Below, one piece after another: positions 1-8,149 of a stretch of 64,000 bases of DNA. The notes under the pieces were generated by a model. It was not told the DNA's origin, did not search any database, and was given only the letters and a program-made list of their open reading frames with translations. Every line of letters begins with the position of its first letter. Positions within the stretch are counted from its first letter, which is position 1. Source of the stretch: Swingsia samuiensis (GTDB taxonomy: Bacteria > Pseudomonadota > Alphaproteobacteria > Acetobacterales > Acetobacteraceae); NCBI RefSeq assembly GCF_006542355.1, contig NZ_CP038141.1:1618001-1682000 (forward strand), written 5' to 3'. Both the position numbers and the translations under genes were made by a program.

Positions 1-538
1 CGCGTTCTTCTTTGACAACTTGAACTAAAAGAACCTGTCGACGGCGGATCACTTCCTGAATTTTGTAGTTGCGTAGAAAGCGTGCGGTCCGGCGGGACGT
101 AAAATTGTCCTCTCCCGTATCATGCTCACCACCTACGGTTTCAGGAGGCTGATGATCGTCCTGATTTTCATCGTCAGCTTCTAGAGTGGGGGACGCCTCG
201 TCCTCTTCCGCTGCGGCACGCTCATTGCGTCGTTCGACTGCAAGTTCTTCTTCTTCCTGCTGTAAGGCGAGCAGTTTTTCGCGATCGGCGATAGGGATCT
301 GAAAATAGTCTGGGTGAATTTCGCTGAAAGCAAGAAACCCGTGCCTATTCCCACCATATTCAACGAAAGCCGCCTGTAAGCTCGGCTCTACACGAATTAC
401 TTTTGCAAGGTAAATATTACCTTTGAGTTGTTTGCGTGTTGATGTCTCAACATCGTAATCTTCAACACGGTCACCGTCCATGACCACAACGCGGGTTTCT
501 TCCGCGTGTGTGGTATCGATAAGCATACGCTTGTTCAT
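1..538 (-). CDS. rne: Ribonuclease E (N-terminal part, cut by the window edge)
   Basis: This is the first ~179 codons of RNase E/G, the endoribonuclease that starts mRNA decay and rRNA processing and scaffolds the degradosome at the inner membrane. The protein opens MNKRMLIDTTHAEETRVVV, a hallmark of the family, followed by the start of the S1 domain (GNIYLAKVIRVEPSLQAAFV, then the HGFLAFSEIHPDYF block at about residues 65-78). An acidic Glu/Asp-rich insert at about residues 90-140 interrupts the S1 domain, as in other alphaproteobacterial RNase E proteins. The ATG lies at 538-536, preceded by GGAG about 12 bases upstream. The gene runs off the left edge. It is divergent from the amidase gene, an arrangement common in alphaproteobacteria. 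Confidence 0.93.
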   Translation of the reverse strand, partial: MNKRMLIDTTHAEETRVVVMDGDRVEDYDVETSTRKQLKGNIYLAKVIRVEPSLQAAFVEYGGNRHGFLAFSEIHPDYFQIPIADREKLLALQQEEEELAVERRNERAAAEEDEASPTLEADDENQDDHQPPETVGGEHDTGEDNFTSRRTARFLRNYKIQEVIRRRQVLLVQVVKEER

Positions 539-1084
539 GGAAAATTGATCTCCACGATGTTCCTAAACAGCTCATTTGGCCAGAGGAATCATCTTTTTTC
601 ATTTTGTATAAGGGTGATGGGGGGAATAAAAACCAAGCTTTCGCGATAGTGGAAAAATGGGCTCCACTTATCGTTACGCGTTTGGTTGTAATCACGTGTT
701 GTGACATTCGACCCCTGAGTAATATTCTGGCCCAATATAAATGAGGCGCCAGATAAACGCATTTCAGCCAGATGAACTGAGGCTGAATTGAAAATAGCTT
801 CGTTGAACCACACGATCAGGACGTGGCGATATGAAAATTTAAGCTCACGTCAAACAATGATGCAGGACAACTGGATATGAACGCGATGGACTGTCAGAAC
901 GTTCCTTTTCTTCTGACAATAAGCCAACACTCATTAATCCTTACTTTAATAAAATGACTTAAAGATGACAGGATGGCAAGCAAGACTTGCACAGTTTAAA
1001 AAGATAAAGATTCAACGAGCCTTTGACAGGTTGGTGCGTTTAAGGTTCAGTCTTTGTAAAAGTAAGGGGCCGGAAGGGAAATAA
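539..1084. other. Divergent intergenic region between rne and the amidase gene
   Basis: This 546-base gap should hold the promoters of both flanking genes and a long rne leader. I see no convincing protein gene; a 74-codon open frame on the minus strand (589-813) resembles nothing I know and overlaps a strong hairpin. A TTGACA hexamer at 1023-1028 could be the -35 box for the amidase gene, but no good -10 box follows at standard spacing. Confidence 0.5.
625..687 (-). promoter_or_regulatory. Terminator-like hairpin in the rne leader
   Basis: Read on the minus strand, the segment folds into a long stem. An outer AACCAA (687-682) pairs with TTGGTT (636-631). An inner ten-pair stem, CGATA-A-GTGGA with TCCACTATCG and one bulged base (673-644), closes a nine-base loop. 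The outer arm runs straight into TTTTTATT, the layout of an intrinsic terminator. It lies about 90-150 bases before the rne start codon. It could be an attenuator, a target for RNase E autoregulation (known for E. coli rne through leader hairpins), or the end of a small RNA. Confidence 0.5.
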
Positions 1085-1906
1085 ATGCTGACGAGACGCA
1101 AGATAATAGGAGGGTTAGCGGGCTGTTCTGTAATTTCTCCGGTAGATGTATTGGCTCGTCCCAAGTCGCATATTTTACACGCTCCTGCCGTACATCGGAA
1201 TACGCCTGCGCCCAAACCTCTGATCATGCTTGACCCCGGGCATGGTGGAAAAGATCCGGGAGCTATTGGTGTTTCTGGAACGTATGAGAAACATATTTCA
1301 GAAGCAGCAGCGACAGAATTATATCGTCAATTAATGGCGTCAGGAAAATATCGTGTTGCCATGACGCGTTCGGAAGACCGGTTTATTCCACTTGAAGGCC
1401 GAGTGGAGTTAGCGCAAAAACATCAGGCTCAGCTATTTATTTCGATGCATGCGGATGCGCTACATGACTCTGCGGTAAGGGGAGCGAGTGTTTACACGCT
1501 ATCCAGTGGCGCATCCGATGCTCAAACCGCGGCTTTGGCTCAACGTGAAAATAGTGCGGATCGTTTTGAAGGTCCTGCCTTTCATGGAATGTCACCAGAC
1601 GTACAACAAATTCTGGCTAGTCTTGTGTCAGAAGAAACGCGACGGGGCTCGGCGCATATGGCAGCGAGCGTTGTTGGGGCATTTAAAAATCGGATTGGCT
1701 TGTTGAATCATCCATCGCGGCATGCTGCTTTTGTTGTTTTAAAATCTGCCGAAATTCCATCTGTGTTGGTTGAAATGGGCTTTATGTCCAATCATTTGGA
1801 TGAAGAGGCTTTAAGGCGGGCAGAGCATCGAGGGCATGTTGTCACTGCGATGCAATTGGCGATTGATCGTTACTTTGCAACGCAGCCAAGGGTGGTTTCT
1901 GGTTAG
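1085..1906 (+). CDS. amiC: N-acetylmuramoyl-L-alanine amidase (Amidase_3 family)
   Basis: This 273-residue periplasmic zinc amidase cleaves the bond between N-acetylmuramic acid and L-alanine in peptidoglycan, normally to separate daughter cells. The Amidase_3 domain spans about residues 46-265. The expected zinc ligands and catalytic residues are visible: His53 in LDPGHGG, Glu68 in TYEKHIS, His122 in SMHAD and Glu230 in LVEMGFMSN. The N-terminus (MLTRRKIIGGLAGC) has twin arginines before a hydrophobic stretch, suggesting Tat export, as known for E. coli AmiA and AmiC. No LytM or AMIN domain is fused to it. In many alphaproteobacteria a mrcA-type penicillin-binding gene follows; here leuA does. 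The symbol is by family analogy. Confidence 0.88.
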   Translation: MLTRRKIIGGLAGCSVISPVDVLARPKSHILHAPAVHRNTPAPKPLIMLDPGHGGKDPGAIGVSGTYEKHISEAAATELYRQLMASGKYRVAMTRSEDRFIPLEGRVELAQKHQAQLFISMHADALHDSAVRGASVYTLSSGASDAQTAALAQRENSADRFEGPAFHGMSPDVQQILASLVSEETRRGSAHMAASVVGAFKNRIGLLNHPSRHAAFVVLKSAEIPSVLVEMGFMSNHLDEEALRRAEHRGHVVTAMQLAIDRYFATQPRVVSG

Positions 1907-1980
1907 ATTTAAAGATTGTTTGTAAGGTTTTTTCTCTTTTGGGTTGCGTTCAAGATGAAAATCAGACATTTTCCTGACAT

Positions 1981-2028
1981 ATGAATTTCTTTTCGATCCT
2001 CCTCCTCCTTCGACTTACAGGCCCCTGA
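1981..2028 (+). CDS. leuL: leu leader peptide (15 codons, Leu run)
   Basis: A short frame upstream of leuA encodes MNFFSILLLLRLTGP and ends at TGA (2026-2028). Six residues from the start there are four leucine codons in a row (CTC, CTC, CTC, CTT at 1999-2010), with a fifth at 2014-2016. Leu-codon clusters in a tiny reading frame immediately before a leucine-biosynthesis gene are the signature of ribosome-mediated attenuation, established for leu operons in Proteobacteria. The stop codon lies inside the first arm of a hairpin that competes with a second hairpin (next entry). No strong Shine-Dalgarno is visible before the ATG, which lowers confidence slightly. Confidence 0.75.
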   Translation: MNFFSILLLLRLTGP

Positions 2029-2092
2029 ACGCCATTATTAGGCGGCAGTGTTCCGTTGCGTTCAGGGGGCAGACAATAAAAATATCCCTGAA
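2022..2092 (+). promoter_or_regulatory. Candidate leu attenuation switch (mutually exclusive hairpins)
   Basis: Three arms are visible. Arm A, CCCCTGAACGC (2022-2032), overlaps the leader-peptide stop codon. It is a perfect 11-base complement of arm B, GCGTTCAGGGG (2058-2068). The TTCAGGG part of B (2061-2067) is also a perfect seven-base complement of arm C, CCCTGAA (2086-2092), which ends three bases before the probable leuA ATG. A:B and B:C cannot coexist. A ribosome finishing the leader peptide would cover A and free B to pair with C, hiding the leuA start; a ribosome stalled on the Leu codons would leave A free. No U-tract follows C, so control of translation initiation looks more likely than transcription termination. 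This is inference. Confidence 0.6.
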
Positions 2093-2095
2093 TTT

Positions 2096-3676
2096 ATGAG
2101 TGATCGAAAAATGGCGTTTCAGCATCCTTCTTTTGGTAATATTTCTGACGATCGTGTCATTATCTTTGACACAACGTTGCGTGATGGTGAGCAATCTCCT
2201 GGTTTTTCCATGAATTTGGAAGAGAAATTGCGTATGGCCCATGCCTTGAGCAATTTGGGCGTTGACGTAATTGAAGCAGGATTTCCTGTTGCATCAAAAG
2301 ATGATTTTGAGAGTGTGCGTCGGATTGCGGAAGAGGTCAGAGGTTCTGTTATTTGTGGTTTGGCGCGCAGTGGTGGAAAGCGCGATATTGAATCATGTGG
2401 AGAAGCCTTGAAAGGCGCCGAAAGAGCGCGGATTCATAACTTTATTTCAACGTCTCCATTGCATATGAAATATAAGTTGCGGATGGAGCCGGAAACGGTT
2501 TTGGAGATTATCGCATCGGGAAACCAAAAGGCGCGTCAATATACAGACGATGTTGAATGGTCCGCGGAAGATGGCTCCCGCACAGAACCCGATTTTTTGT
2601 GTCGTTGCGTTGAAATTGCGATTAAAAATGGTGCAACAACCATTAATATCCCAGACACAGTTGGTTTTGCGACGCCCGAAGAAATGCGTCGTATTTTTGC
2701 GATGCTTATTGAGCGTGTGCCGGGCGCAGATCAGGTTATTTTTTCGTCACACAACCATAATGACTTAGGTTTGGCTGTTGCGAATACGCTTGCTTCTGTT
2801 GAAGGGGGCGCGCGTCAAATTGAATGCACGATCAATGGCATTGGTGAGCGTGCAGGTAATGCGGCTCTAGAAGAAATTACAATGGCGCTGCGCACCCGTC
2901 ATGACCAATATGGCAAGGTAACAGGGATCGATACACCGAAGCTTTTAAGTGTTTCGAGAATGTTGGCGACCATCACAGGGTTTGATGTTCAGCCGAATAA
3001 AGCGATTGTTGGTCGGAATGCTTTTGCGCATGAAAGTGGCATTCACCAAGACGGTATTTTAAAGAATGCGGCGACGTATGAAATTATGACGCCAGAGAGT
3101 GTCGGTTGGAATAAAACCTCCCTTGTGATGGGTAAACACTCTGGCCGTGCAGCCTTTAAAGATAAATTAGCACAATTAGGTTATCCGCCACTTGAAGATG
3201 AAGCGTTAAATGCTGCTTTTGCTCGTTTCAAAGATTTGGCTGATAGTAAAAAAATCGTCTTTGATGAAGATATTCGCGCCCTTGTGGATGATGAAAGTCG
3301 GGATCATGATCGCATTCATCTGATTGGCATGGAGGTTGCCTCTGGGACGAAGCAAAAATCTCAGGTGAAATTAGAATTAAGTGTTGATGGGGCGACGCAA
3401 TATGCTGCTGTCAATGGGAATGGCCCAGTTGATGCTGCTTTTAAGGCAATTGGGCAAGCATTCCCTCATACAGCAGAGTTAGCACTATTCTCGGTTGCTA
3501 ATGTGACATCAGGTACGGATGCGCAGGCTCGAACGACTGTTCGTTTGCAAGAAAATGGAAAACTTGTAGATGGGCAAGGAGCCGATGCTGATACTGTTGT
3601 TTCAGCCGTTAGAGCTTATATTCATGCCTTAAATAAGTTGCTGGTGAAGCGCGAGCGGACAGAGCCAGAAGATTGA
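2096..3676 (+). CDS. leuA: 2-isopropylmalate synthase
   Basis: It condenses acetyl-CoA with 2-ketoisovalerate, the first committed step of leucine synthesis. The protein of about 526 residues shows the catalytic TIM barrel with FDTTLRDGEQSPGF near the N-terminus, the metal-binding HNHNDLG motif and the NGIGERAGN motif. A LeuA regulatory dimer domain for leucine feedback occupies the last ~130 residues. The frame stays open upstream to a GTG at 2048, but that lies inside the leader hairpins; ATG 2096 (MSDRKMAFQ) or ATG 2111 (MAFQHPSF) are the better starts. Expression is probably set by the leader peptide and hairpin switch just upstream. No leuB, leuC or leuD gene is next to it. Confidence 0.95.
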   Translation: MSDRKMAFQHPSFGNISDDRVIIFDTTLRDGEQSPGFSMNLEEKLRMAHALSNLGVDVIEAGFPVASKDDFESVRRIAEEVRGSVICGLARSGGKRDIESCGEALKGAERARIHNFISTSPLHMKYKLRMEPETVLEIIASGNQKARQYTDDVEWSAEDGSRTEPDFLCRCVEIAIKNGATTINIPDTVGFATPEEMRRIFAMLIERVPGADQVIFSSHNHNDLGLAVANTLASVEGGARQIECTINGIGERAGNAALEEITMALRTRHDQYGKVTGIDTPKLLSVSRMLATITGFDVQPNKAIVGRNAFAHESGIHQDGILKNAATYEIMTPESVGWNKTSLVMGKHSGRAAFKDKLAQLGYPPLEDEALNAAFARFKDLADSKKIVFDEDIRALVDDESRDHDRIHLIGMEVASGTKQKSQVKLELSVDGATQYAAVNGNGPVDAAFKAIGQAFPHTAELALFSVANVTSGTDAQARTTVRLQENGKLVDGQGADADTVVSAVRAYIHALNKLLVKRERTEPED

Positions 3677-3714
3677 AACTAACTAATCACTAAGATATAA
3701 GTGATTAGTTAGTT
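3677..3714 (+). terminator. Perfect 15-bp hairpin after leuA
   Basis: It starts at the leuA stop codon: a 15-base arm (3677-3691, AACTAACTAATCACT) with a perfect complement (3700-3714) and an eight-base loop. It is AT-rich and has only a short T run after it, so termination is plausible but not certain. Confidence 0.6.
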
Positions 3715-3772
3715 GTAGACAAAATATCACGATTAATATTGTATGTCTCTTGATTTTGAAAAGGGACATACA

Positions 3773-4540
3773 ATGCCGCACGAATGGCTTTATTCGTTAT
3801 CTGGATTAATTGTGGGGTTCCTTGTTGGAATGACGGGAGTGGGTGGGGGCTCTTTAATGACGCCACTGCTCATTTTGTTGTTTGGAACTAAGCCACAATC
3901 AGCGGTTGGCACAGACTTACTTTATGCTGCCATTACAAAGATAGCTGGAACAAGTGTTAATAGACATTTAAACATAGTGAATTGGCGAATTGTTGCCTTG
4001 CAAATGGCAGGAAGCTTGCCGGCAGGGTTAATTTGTTTAGTTTTTTTGCATCATCAAGGAATGTCTGCGGATACATCCCATTTGATAAAAGTGGTTTTGG
4101 GGGTAGCGCTTTTATTAACAGCGCCAGCTATTTTATTAAAACCTAAATTACGGCAATGGGCTGAGGGCCGAAAATCACTTTCTGTCCAAGGAGAGGTTTT
4201 CTTAACGGTTCTGTTGGGCGCTTTTTTGGGGACGTTAGTTACGCTGTCATCTGTAGGTGCTGGTGCCGTAGGAATGGCAGCTTTGACGCTCCTTTATCCT
4301 CGTTTCCCTACGAGAGTTCTCGTTGCGACAGATGTAGCTCATGCGGTTCCATTAACTTTGCTTGCAGGCAGCGGTCACTGGATTGAGGGTTCTGTCGACA
4401 CATTTATACTTATGTGGCTTTTGGTAGGGTCTATCCCCGGAATAATTTTAGGAACGTTATTTGCTGGGAAATTGAATGAGAATGCCCAAAGGTGGTTTTT
4501 GGGCATTCTCTTAGCTCTTATCGGCTTACGAATGATATAA
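3773..4540 (+). CDS. TauE/SafE (TSUP) family membrane permease
   Basis: This integral membrane protein of about 255 residues belongs to the TauE/SafE/TSUP family, whose members export or import sulfite, sulfoacetate and other small organosulfur anions; the substrate here cannot be told. The family signature is clear: a first helix ending in GFLVGMTGVGGGSLMTPLLI, a second repeat with GAFLGTLVTLSSVGAGAVGM, and about eight hydrophobic segments in all. The ATG at 3773 is preceded by AAGGGA at good spacing, so I prefer it to the in-frame ATG at 3743, which would add a polar ten-residue extension. It stands alone, and its 3' end lies 12 bases from the end of the convergent lipoprotein gene. Confidence 0.85.
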   Translation: MPHEWLYSLSGLIVGFLVGMTGVGGGSLMTPLLILLFGTKPQSAVGTDLLYAAITKIAGTSVNRHLNIVNWRIVALQMAGSLPAGLICLVFLHHQGMSADTSHLIKVVLGVALLLTAPAILLKPKLRQWAEGRKSLSVQGEVFLTVLLGAFLGTLVTLSSVGAGAVGMAALTLLYPRFPTRVLVATDVAHAVPLTLLAGSGHWIEGSVDTFILMWLLVGSIPGIILGTLFAGKLNENAQRWFLGILLALIGLRMI

Positions 4541-4552
4541 AATCATACGATA

Positions 4553-4921
4553 TTAGTAGCCTGATATTCCGGGCTGATTTGTGTATTGGTGTTGACATGC
4601 TGCATTCTGACAGCGGGGAGTGTTATTGTATTGGGGAGAGGGGTAGCCGTTTTCATACCCTCCTTGAGAGGATGGGCGGTTAGGCGTAGTAACGGCACCG
4701 GTTGCGGCTCCAAGTAAGCCACCGCTTAGTGCGCCGATTGCTGCACCACGGCCACCGCCTGCAAGAGCACCAATGGCTGCTCCTGCACCGCCGCCAATCA
4801 ATCCTCCATCAACGGCGCGGCCGCCGGAGCTGTAGGTGTCCTGGCAACCAGCTAGAAGAATAAGTGCCGAAAAAGCCCCAACGAGAGAGGCTTTTGTCTT
4901 ATAAGAAGAAAAAATATTCAT
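4553..4921 (-). CDS. Glycine-zipper lipoprotein (copy 1)
   Basis: This predicted outer-membrane or periplasmic lipoprotein of 122 residues has a signal peptide ending in the lipobox LLAGC (Cys at about residue 26). It is followed by a glycine-zipper segment (GLIGGGAGAAIGALAGGG, then RGAAIGALSGGLLGAATGAV), a membrane-associating GxxxG-rich pattern seen in SmpA/OmlA-like and 17-kDa-antigen-like lipoproteins. The tail after about residue 80 is rich in Pro, Tyr, Asn and Gln with two Cys residues (PRCQNAACQ). Its core closely matches the next gene upstream, in protein and in DNA, so the two arose by tandem duplication. The exact function is unknown. Confidence 0.75.
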   Translation of the reverse strand: MNIFSSYKTKASLVGAFSALILLAGCQDTYSSGGRAVDGGLIGGGAGAAIGALAGGGRGAAIGALSGGLLGAATGAVTTPNRPSSQGGYENGYPSPQYNNTPRCQNAACQHQYTNQPGISGY

Positions 4922-4948
4922 AACACCACGAACATTGAGAAATAGAGA

Positions 4949-5209
4949 TTAATATCCGTTGCGTGGGTGCGGACGGTTCGGAGTCGTTGCTGCTCCGACA
5001 GCTGCACCTGTTGCACCACCAGCGAGAGCGCCGATTGCTGCACCACGACCACCGCCTGCGAGAGCGCCAATGGCTGCCCCTGTACCGCCGCCGATTAAAG
5101 CGCTGGAACCTGCGCGAGCGCCACTATCATAAGGGCTGCCACAGCCTGTCAAAGCGACCGCTGAAAGAGCAAAAACGGCGAGCATACGTGGCATTTTTAT
5201 GTTAAGCAT
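4949..5209 (-). CDS. Glycine-zipper lipoprotein (copy 2)
   Basis: This 86-residue lipoprotein has a signal peptide with the lipobox ALTGC (Cys at about residue 23), then the same glycine-zipper core as its neighbour (ALIGGGTGAAIGALAGGG, RGAAIGALAGGATGAAVGA) and the shared TTPNRP motif. It lacks the long Gln/Asn-rich tail of copy 1. The two genes run in the same direction with 27 bases between them and are probably cotranscribed, this one first. Its promoter lies in the gap shared with the divergent mreB. Function is unknown; glycine-zipper lipoproteins are usually linked to outer-membrane structure or envelope stress. Confidence 0.75.
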   Translation of the reverse strand: MLNIKMPRMLAVFALSAVALTGCGSPYDSGARAGSSALIGGGTGAAIGALAGGGRGAAIGALAGGATGAAVGAATTPNRPHPRNGY

Positions 5210-6574
<1,365 letters not shown>

Positions 6575-6587
6575 GCTGAGCGATTGG

Positions 6588-7520
6588 ATGTTTTCCATCC
6601 ATTCCAAGCAGTTACTGGCAAAGATGGTTTTACCATTGCTGGTTTTTCTGGCTGTTGGTCTCATTTTGTTGGGTTTGATGAAGCGTCCCTTGGTGGATGA
6701 TGTGCGTTTGCGGGTAGCCGATTGGTTAGCTCCTGCTTATCGTGTTTTGGTTTTCCCGCAGCAGCAGATCAATATTTGGTTGACGGATTTACATGGCGCA
6801 ACAAATTTAACGAAAGAGAATGCTCGGCTAAGAGAAGAGAATCATAATTTACGCCATTGGTATGATGTTGCTGTCGCCTTGGCTGCTGAAAACGCACGTT
6901 TAAAAAATAACTTACATTGGATTCCAGAAGCTGCTCCGCAATATGTAACGGGGCGTGTTGCACGTGATGATGGGGGGCCATATTCCCGTGCTGTTTTGCT
7001 GGATGTTGGTACGGGGCATAACTTGCACGCAGGTGATATTGCACTTGATGCATCTGGTCTGTTGGGACGTGTGACAGAAATTGGTCCTCATACGGTTCGT
7101 ATTTTGTTAATTGATGATGATGCGAGCCGCATTCCTGTTACCTTGTCTGCATCCCATGCTGATGCCATTATGGCTGGAGATGATACGATGTCTCCTCGCT
7201 TGATTTATTACCCACAAGATCACCATCCTATAGAAGGTGAACGGGTCGAGACGCGTGGACAAAACAGCTTGCCCGCGGGTTTACCAATCGGGACGGTTCA
7301 TTATCTTGCTCCTAATCGTCCTGTGGTTATCCCAGATGCTAATTTGGAGCGGCTTGATATTGTGAGGGTCTTTGATTATGGGGCCTTGGATATGCAAGCA
7401 CCGGATGCTCCTGGACGGGTAAAAGTGCATCACGTGTCCCCTCAGATGTTGCCTGGTTTATTCCCTTCATCGAAAGAGGGAGTTGTGCCATCCGGTATGA
7501 CAGGAGGGGGAGGCCAATAA
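6588..7520 (+). CDS. mreC: Rod shape-determining protein MreC
   Basis: This bitopic inner-membrane protein links cytoplasmic MreB to the periplasmic PBP2-RodA synthase and activates it. The 310-residue protein has a short cytoplasmic start, one membrane helix at about residues 13-31, a coiled coil at about 65-105 (ENARLREENHNLRHW and following), and the paired beta-barrel MreC domain to about residue 265 (GRVARDDGGPYSRAVLLDVG, NSLPAGLPIGTV). A low-complexity tail ends in GMTGGGGQ. It begins 13 bases after mreB and ends one base before the mreD start region, consistent with one transcript. Confidence 0.94.
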   Translation: MFSIHSKQLLAKMVLPLLVFLAVGLILLGLMKRPLVDDVRLRVADWLAPAYRVLVFPQQQINIWLTDLHGATNLTKENARLREENHNLRHWYDVAVALAAENARLKNNLHWIPEAAPQYVTGRVARDDGGPYSRAVLLDVGTGHNLHAGDIALDASGLLGRVTEIGPHTVRILLIDDDASRIPVTLSASHADAIMAGDDTMSPRLIYYPQDHHPIEGERVETRGQNSLPAGLPIGTVHYLAPNRPVVIPDANLERLDIVRVFDYGALDMQAPDAPGRVKVHHVSPQMLPGLFPSSKEGVVPSGMTGGGGQ

Positions 7521-7521
7521 A

Positions 7522-8088
7522 ATGGTTGCAGAAAAATCCGCTCCTCATTTACATTCTGCTGTAGAGCCTAAGCAAACTGTTAAACAGCGTGTTGATACCG
7601 CATTTCGGACGGCAATGCCGTCTTTGTTTGTAATTTTATCAGCCATTATGTTGGCAGCACCCTTTGGTGTTCCAGGACAGTCTGCATTGCAGATTGGAAT
7701 AGCAATGTGCACTGTTTGGTTCTGGGCATTTAATCGACCCACCTCTATGCCAGCTATCGCCGTATTTATTATTGGCTTTATTATTGAACTTGTGAGCTTT
7801 GGTCCTCCAGGCGCAATGTTATTATCTTTGTTAATTATTTATGGCGTTGCGCACCACTGGAGATACGGTTTGTCTCGGTTGGGTTTTTTAATGTGTTGGA
7901 TAATATTTAGTATATTTGTTATTATAACAACCATCATGCAATGGATCCTTGTATGTTTACATGCGTTTGCTCTATTGCCATTAACGCCTGCTCTTTTTCA
8001 GATAGCCTTAACAATTGGCATTTATCCCAGTTTGTTTGCGCTTTTTGTTTGGGGACGTCGTGTTTTTGCCCATCCTAGTATAGGTTGA
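7522..8088 (+). CDS. mreD: Rod shape-determining protein MreD
   Basis: This polytopic inner-membrane partner of MreC in the elongasome is 188 residues long. After about 30 hydrophilic residues there are about five hydrophobic helices from residue 33 to the end, including FWAFNRPTSMPAIAVFIIGF, a region typical of MreD with polar and proline residues inside the membrane. The gene lies directly behind mreC and about 60 bases before mrdA. Sequence conservation in MreD is weak, so the call relies partly on the gene order mreB-mreC-mreD-mrdA. Confidence 0.9.
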   Translation: MVAEKSAPHLHSAVEPKQTVKQRVDTAFRTAMPSLFVILSAIMLAAPFGVPGQSALQIGIAMCTVWFWAFNRPTSMPAIAVFIIGFIIELVSFGPPGAMLLSLLIIYGVAHHWRYGLSRLGFLMCWIIFSIFVIITTIMQWILVCLHAFALLPLTPALFQIALTIGIYPSLFALFVWGRRVFAHPSIG

Positions 8089-8149
8089 TAGTGTGCTTTT
8101 CCTCATGAGTAAAAAGCTATTTCTTCGCCGGATGTGAACGTTCTTTCTG

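Noticed and set aside
589-813. A 74-codon open frame on the minus strand between rne and the amidase gene
   Set aside because: It resembles no family, overlaps the terminator-like hairpin of the rne leader, and has no clear ribosome-binding site; it is more likely leader DNA.
7339-7548. A small gene opposite the mreC-mreD junction
   Set aside because: It overlaps both conserved genes on the other strand and has no supporting motif.
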